NCBI GenBank assembly: GCA_002730795.1 | Contig: PCAX01000049.1 | Span: 1-8,659 of the forward strand | Source of the DNA: Chloroflexota bacterium | GTDB taxonomy: Bacteria; Chloroflexota; Dehalococcoidia; Lucifugimonadales; Lucifugimonadaceae | Direction: 5' to 3' | DNA length: 8,659 bases | Part shown: one piece after another, positions 5,969-8,659 of the stretch | How positions within the stretch are numbered: position 1 is the stretch's first letter | How the letters are laid out: each line of letters begins with the position of its first letter | Notes under the pieces: generated by a model | What the model was told of the DNA's origin: nothing | What the model saw: the letters and a program-made list of their open reading frames with translations, nothing else | Database searches by the model: none | Translations under genes and position numbers: made by a program

Positions 5969-5984
5969 TCCATATTGATATGGA
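5969..5984 (+). promoter_or_regulatory. 16-bp dyad just upstream of the RraA-like gene
   Basis: TCCATAT-TG-ATATGGA has two perfect 7-bp arms and ends 14 bp before the ATG at 5999. As DNA it could be an operator. As RNA it could form a 6-bp stem with a TTGA loop next to the Shine-Dalgarno. No flanking gene encodes a regulator. Confidence 0.35.
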
Positions 5985-5988
5985 CACT

Positions 5989-5993
5989 GGAAG
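5989..5993 (+). promoter_or_regulatory. Shine-Dalgarno deciding the start of the RraA-like gene
   Basis: GGAAG lies 5 nt before ATG 5999. An in-frame TTG at 5975 would lengthen the protein by eight residues but lies inside the dyad and has no such site. Confidence 0.6.
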
Positions 5994-5998
5994 CGTTT

Positions 5999-6739
5999 AT
6001 GGTAATCATTCGAGAAACCCCTGATCATGTACTTGATGAAGGTGTTATAAATGAACTGAAAAAAGTTAATTCGACCGCAGTGGTAGATGTGCTTGCTAGA
6101 AATGGCTATGATCCCCGATACGTTTATATGCCTAATGTTGTGACTATGAATCCTGGATTGCGACTTGTAGCTAGAGCGGTGACTGTACGATTTCTTCCTG
6201 CAAGACCTGATAATACAGCCGAAAAACCCGGAGGCAATGAATCTCCTGAATTTGCTGCTTTCGAATTAGCGGGTCCTGGAGACGTGATTGTGATGGAATC
6301 AATGAGAAACAAAATAATGTCCATTGGTGGTGATATTAAATTTTTGCGATTAAAGCAACGAGGCATTGATGGCCTTATATGTGATGGTGGTATAAGGGAT
6401 ATGCATACAGTTCAACACTATGGTATAGGCTTATGGGGTTATGGAAAAACCTCCAATTTGGGAACTAGAATCGGTACGCCCTATTCAACAAATGACGCCA
6501 TAAATGTTGACGGCGTTTTAGTGAACCCTGGTGACTATCTTGTAGCTGACGATGATGGTGTGGTAGTTATACCAAGAATTGTAGCGCCGTTAATAGCGCC
6601 TAAAGCTATAGAATATGACGACTTAGAAGAATGGATAAGACGTCGATTGGATAAGGAAAATCTAACCCCCGGAAAATATTACCCTCCAGACGATAAAGTA
6701 ATGAAAATTTATAGAAATTCAAAAAAGTCTAATGAGTGA
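5999..6739 (+). CDS. RraA/HMG-aldolase family protein (putative 2-oxoacid aldolase or decarboxylase)
   Basis: Member of the RraA-like fold family, which includes class II 4-hydroxy-4-methyl-2-oxoglutarate/4-carboxy-4-hydroxy-2-oxoadipate aldolases and E. coli RraA, and was once misnamed MenG. The 246-residue product has STAVVDVL (25-32), LAGPGDVIVME (90-100), GGD (110-112), RGIDGLICDGGIRD (121-134) and ADDDGVVVIP (183-192). Arg133 and Asp134 match the catalytic Arg and metal-binding Asp of the aldolases, so it looks like an enzyme and not only an RNase E inhibitor. It is longer than the 160-residue RraA because of an insert (about 66-90) and a C-terminal tail with a KYYP motif, as in the longer family branch. 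Substrate unknown. It is on the same strand as truB but 103 bp away with its own dyad and Shine-Dalgarno, so it is probably a separate unit. It converges on the MBL gene with 6 bp between. Confidence 0.85.
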   Translation: MVIIRETPDHVLDEGVINELKKVNSTAVVDVLARNGYDPRYVYMPNVVTMNPGLRLVARAVTVRFLPARPDNTAEKPGGNESPEFAAFELAGPGDVIVMESMRNKIMSIGGDIKFLRLKQRGIDGLICDGGIRDMHTVQHYGIGLWGYGKTSNLGTRIGTPYSTNDAINVDGVLVNPGDYLVADDDGVVVIPRIVAPLIAPKAIEYDDLEEWIRRRLDKENLTPGKYYPPDDKVMKIYRNSKKSNE

Positions 6740-6745
6740 TTGTGA

Positions 6746-7609
6746 TCAAAGTTTTATTTGTAATTTTTGACCGTCATAAGCATATTGCATATCCAGGTTT
6801 TCATCCCAAAGAATTTTTTTTAAATAATCGTTAATTTGAACGTGATTCACATCGTGGGCAGCGTCAGTGAAGAGAGTCTTGTTAGGTTTTACCGTTCGAG
6901 CGAATGCAATAGCTTCCTCTAAAGTGAAGTGAGTTCCATGTGTTTTCCGTGGTCGCAGAGCGTCAAGGATAAGTATTTCGCTACCACTTATTAACTTTTG
7001 GGTTTCGGAAGGTATTGAGGATGTATCTGAAATATATGTTACATTCCCAAATCTGTATCCATTTGCCAGTTGGGTTGGACCATGTATAACAGGTAATGGT
7101 GTGAATTTTATTCCACAAACCTCGAATGGGTTATGGTCTATAACGTTGAATTTCAGGTTGGCTACACCACCACCACCAGTTTGTTTCGAACGGTCTACTA
7201 AATAGTCGTAACTCCGAGAAATTGACACCAAATCAGTTTTTCGCAAATACACGTTTATAATGTTCTGTGTGTTATTAGTCCAATCACGTAGATCGTCTAA
7301 ACCTCCAACGGCATCCGCATGAGAGTGAGTTAATACTATGGCGTCAATAGTTTTTATTGTATTTGGAGGAAACCAATTCATCGAAGATTCGTAAAAAAAT
7401 TTTCCCACGTCAATTAAAACATTTAACTTTTTTTTATTTTTCAATGTTTTACTTATTAATATGGATGTATTTCTTCTGCGATTAGGAGACCCAACTTTAA
7501 TGGCATCATGGCATACTTCACAATGTTTTTCAGGATGCGTAAGACAGGAAACCCTTGGAACGCCCTCTGACGTGCCAGTACCTAGGAAAAGCAACGTTGC
7601 ATTATTCAT
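6746..7609 (-). CDS. PhnP-like metallo-beta-lactamase-fold hydrolase
   Basis: Cytosolic MBL-fold phosphodiesterase-type protein; no signal peptide or membrane segment. The 287 residues begin with FLGTGTSEGVPRVSC. Cys22, Cys30 and Cys33 are placed like the structural zinc ligands of PhnP, followed by NRRRNTSILI (43-52). The metal motif is LTHSHADAVGGLDDLRDW (93-110): His95, His97 and Asp99 are present, but the fourth ligand (HxHxDH) is Ala100. Further likely ligands are His176 (VIHGP), Asp195 (ISDTSS) and His252 (DAAHD). The HADA form with GLDDLR and the Cys cluster resembles, from memory, the subgroup containing the yeast protein C777.06c more than E. coli PhnP. PhnP opens 5-phosphoribosyl 1,2-cyclic phosphate; whether this one does is unknown. 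No phn genes are nearby. The start ATG has no Shine-Dalgarno. Confidence 0.88.
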   Translation of the reverse strand: MNNATLLFLGTGTSEGVPRVSCLTHPEKHCEVCHDAIKVGSPNRRRNTSILISKTLKNKKKLNVLIDVGKFFYESSMNWFPPNTIKTIDAIVLTHSHADAVGGLDDLRDWTNNTQNIINVYLRKTDLVSISRSYDYLVDRSKQTGGGGVANLKFNVIDHNPFEVCGIKFTPLPVIHGPTQLANGYRFGNVTYISDTSSIPSETQKLISGSEILILDALRPRKTHGTHFTLEEAIAFARTVKPNKTLFTDAAHDVNHVQINDYLKKILWDENLDMQYAYDGQKLQIKL

Positions 7610-7649
7610 AGTTGTAAAATAGTAAAAATCCGTTTTTTAGTAAAACATA
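7610..7649. promoter_or_regulatory. 40-bp divergent control region with 18-bp-spaced direct repeats
   Basis: This is the whole spacer between the opposed starts of the MBL and phosphodiesterase genes. TAGTAAAA occurs at 7620-7627 and again at 7638-7645, 18 bp apart, about two helical turns. On the minus strand TACTAT (complement of 7619-7624) is a fair -10 only 9 nt from the MBL ATG, which would give a leaderless or nearly leaderless mRNA. On the plus strand TAAAAT (7615-7620) is a possible -10. No convincing -35 is seen for either, and neither gene has a Shine-Dalgarno. Confidence 0.35.
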
Positions 7650-8659
7650 ATGAAAAATATAGAAACTTTCCACAAGTTAGTGAAGACAGGGAGCTTAGTT
7701 GCACCTTTAAATCACCAAACCAATCAAATTTCAATTGCTCATGCTATAAGTCACTTCGCAGGTAATTTTACGCCAACAATTGATAAAAACGTCCTTGAGT
7801 TATTGGAACAATTCGACTCGAGTGATCATCTTTTGATGTTGTTAGTTGATGGATTGGGTATGAATTTCGTTAACCGAATGTCTCAAAATTCTTTTATAAG
7901 GAGTAATTTATGGAAAACGGGTAATTCCGTTTTTCCTTCTTCCACGGGCCCAAACCTTCTTTCTTTATCTACGGGCACATGGCCAGGGAGGCATGGCGAT
8001 CTTGGGTGGAAAACTTACTTAGATAATATAAAAGAACCTGCGACGCTTCTTAAATGGGAACGATCTAGAGATTCAAAAAACTTGCTTGATCTAAATGTGA
8101 GACCTGATTCCGTGTTTTTAGAGCGACCTTTAGTGGTTGAATACAAGCTTGATTATGTGTTCCTGGTTCCGAAAGAATACCAAAACTCTCCGGTGACCCA
8201 ATGGATAAGTAACGGTAGGATGATGCCCTATGATAATCTCTCTGACGCTTTATATATGGCAAAAAACCGTATAAAAGAATCTAAAGATCGTACCTTTACC
8301 TATATATATTGGTCTGATATCGATTTTGTTACCCATCAAACCGGATGTGAATCGTTTGAAACTGCTTCAAAACTTCAGTACCTAGAAAATACTCTGGTTG
8401 ATTTCTTTAATAACATGTTTGGAGAAGTGTCGTTTTTACTTACGAGCGACCACGGTCACATGGATGTTCCAGAAGACAAAAGAATTATTGTGCGGCCCGA
8501 TGATCCTCTTAACAATTTTATTAATAATCCAATTTCTGGCGAGGAGAAATTTGTTTTTCTTTATTTAGGAGACCATAGAGAAAAATTTGTAGATCTCTTT
8601 ATGGATAGGTTTCAGGATTATTTTATGGTGTTGTCACCCGAAGATATATTGGACTTGTC
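7650..8659 (+). CDS. Type I phosphodiesterase/nucleotide pyrophosphatase family protein; 3' end outside window
   Basis: Alkaline-phosphatase-superfamily hydrolase. The first 336 codons are visible and the frame is open to the window edge. Motifs in order: LLMLLVDGLG (61-70; metal Asp67), FPSSTGPNLLSLSTG (95-109) followed by P112 and HG (115-116), WSDIDFVTH (221-229; Asp225 and His229 candidates for the D-x3-H ligands), TSDHGHMD (265-272; Asp267, His268). The FPxxTxPN spacing matches NPP-type enzymes and predicts Thr99 as nucleophile with Asn102 beside it. No signal peptide or transmembrane helix is visible at the N terminus, so it is probably cytoplasmic, unlike secreted NPPs. The ATG at 7650 has no Shine-Dalgarno. 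It is divergent from the MBL gene, which suggests joint regulation. Substrate unknown; phosphonoacetate hydrolase-like or nucleotide-sugar activity are alternatives. Confidence 0.88.
   Translation, partial: MKNIETFHKLVKTGSLVAPLNHQTNQISIAHAISHFAGNFTPTIDKNVLELLEQFDSSDHLLMLLVDGLGMNFVNRMSQNSFIRSNLWKTGNSVFPSSTGPNLLSLSTGTWPGRHGDLGWKTYLDNIKEPATLLKWERSRDSKNLLDLNVRPDSVFLERPLVVEYKLDYVFLVPKEYQNSPVTQWISNGRMMPYDNLSDALYMAKNRIKESKDRTFTYIYWSDIDFVTHQTGCESFETASKLQYLENTLVDFFNNMFGEVSFLLTSDHGHMDVPEDKRIIVRPDDPLNNFINNPISGEEKFVFLYLGDHREKFVDLFMDRFQDYFMVLSPEDILDL

Noticed and set aside
5975..5977. TTG 5975 as start of the RraA-like gene
   Set aside because: It lies within the dyad and lacks a ribosome-binding site, while ATG 5999 has GGAAG 5 nt upstream.

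Overview
The window is an AT-rich bacterial chromosomal segment. It carries the translation/transcription cluster proS - nusA - ylxR - infB - rbfA - truB on the + strand, followed by three accessory enzyme genes: an RraA-like aldolase family gene (+), a PhnP-like metallo-beta-lactamase-fold hydrolase (-) and a divergent alkaline-phosphatase-superfamily phosphodiesterase (+, running off the end). No mobile elements, CRISPR arrays, rRNAs or intact tRNAs were seen. The gene order, low GC and the kind of accessory genes would fit a streamlined environmental bacterium, possibly a marine Chloroflexota (Dehalococcoidia/SAR202-like). That assignment is an inference and has not been tested.

Region 1 (1-746) is the 3' part of proS. 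Region 2 (747-928) is the proS-nusA spacer, the richest non-coding stretch. It has a weak promoter candidate, nested inverted repeats and a strong intrinsic terminator at 863-896. Overlapping the terminator is a sequence that can fold as a cloverleaf resembling tRNA-Ile(GAU) without its T-arm. The two folds share bases and exclude each other, so this could be an attenuator (or an antiterminated leader) ahead of nusA. It occupies the place where E. coli has a tRNA gene (metY) ahead of rimP-nusA-infB. rimP itself is not here.

Region 3 (929-5895) is the tightly packed operon. NusA modulates elongation and termination, YlxR is an RNA-binding nucleoid/translation-linked protein, IF2 is the initiation GTPase, RbfA matures the 30S subunit and TruB makes pseudouridine 55 in tRNAs. 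The spacers are short and start codons are strikingly non-standard: GTG for nusA, an apparent CTG for ylxR, ATG without a close Shine-Dalgarno for infB, TTG for rbfA, and TTG or possibly ATA for truB. IF2 has unusual substitutions in its G2 loop and fMet-tRNA-binding C2 domain.

Region 4 (5896-8659) holds the accessory genes. The RraA-like gene has its own Shine-Dalgarno and a 16-bp dyad just upstream. It converges with the MBL gene with only 6 bp between their stops. The MBL gene and the phosphodiesterase gene start 40 bp apart on opposite strands, which suggests a shared control region. Both probably cut phosphate ester bonds, but their substrates cannot be read from the sequence.
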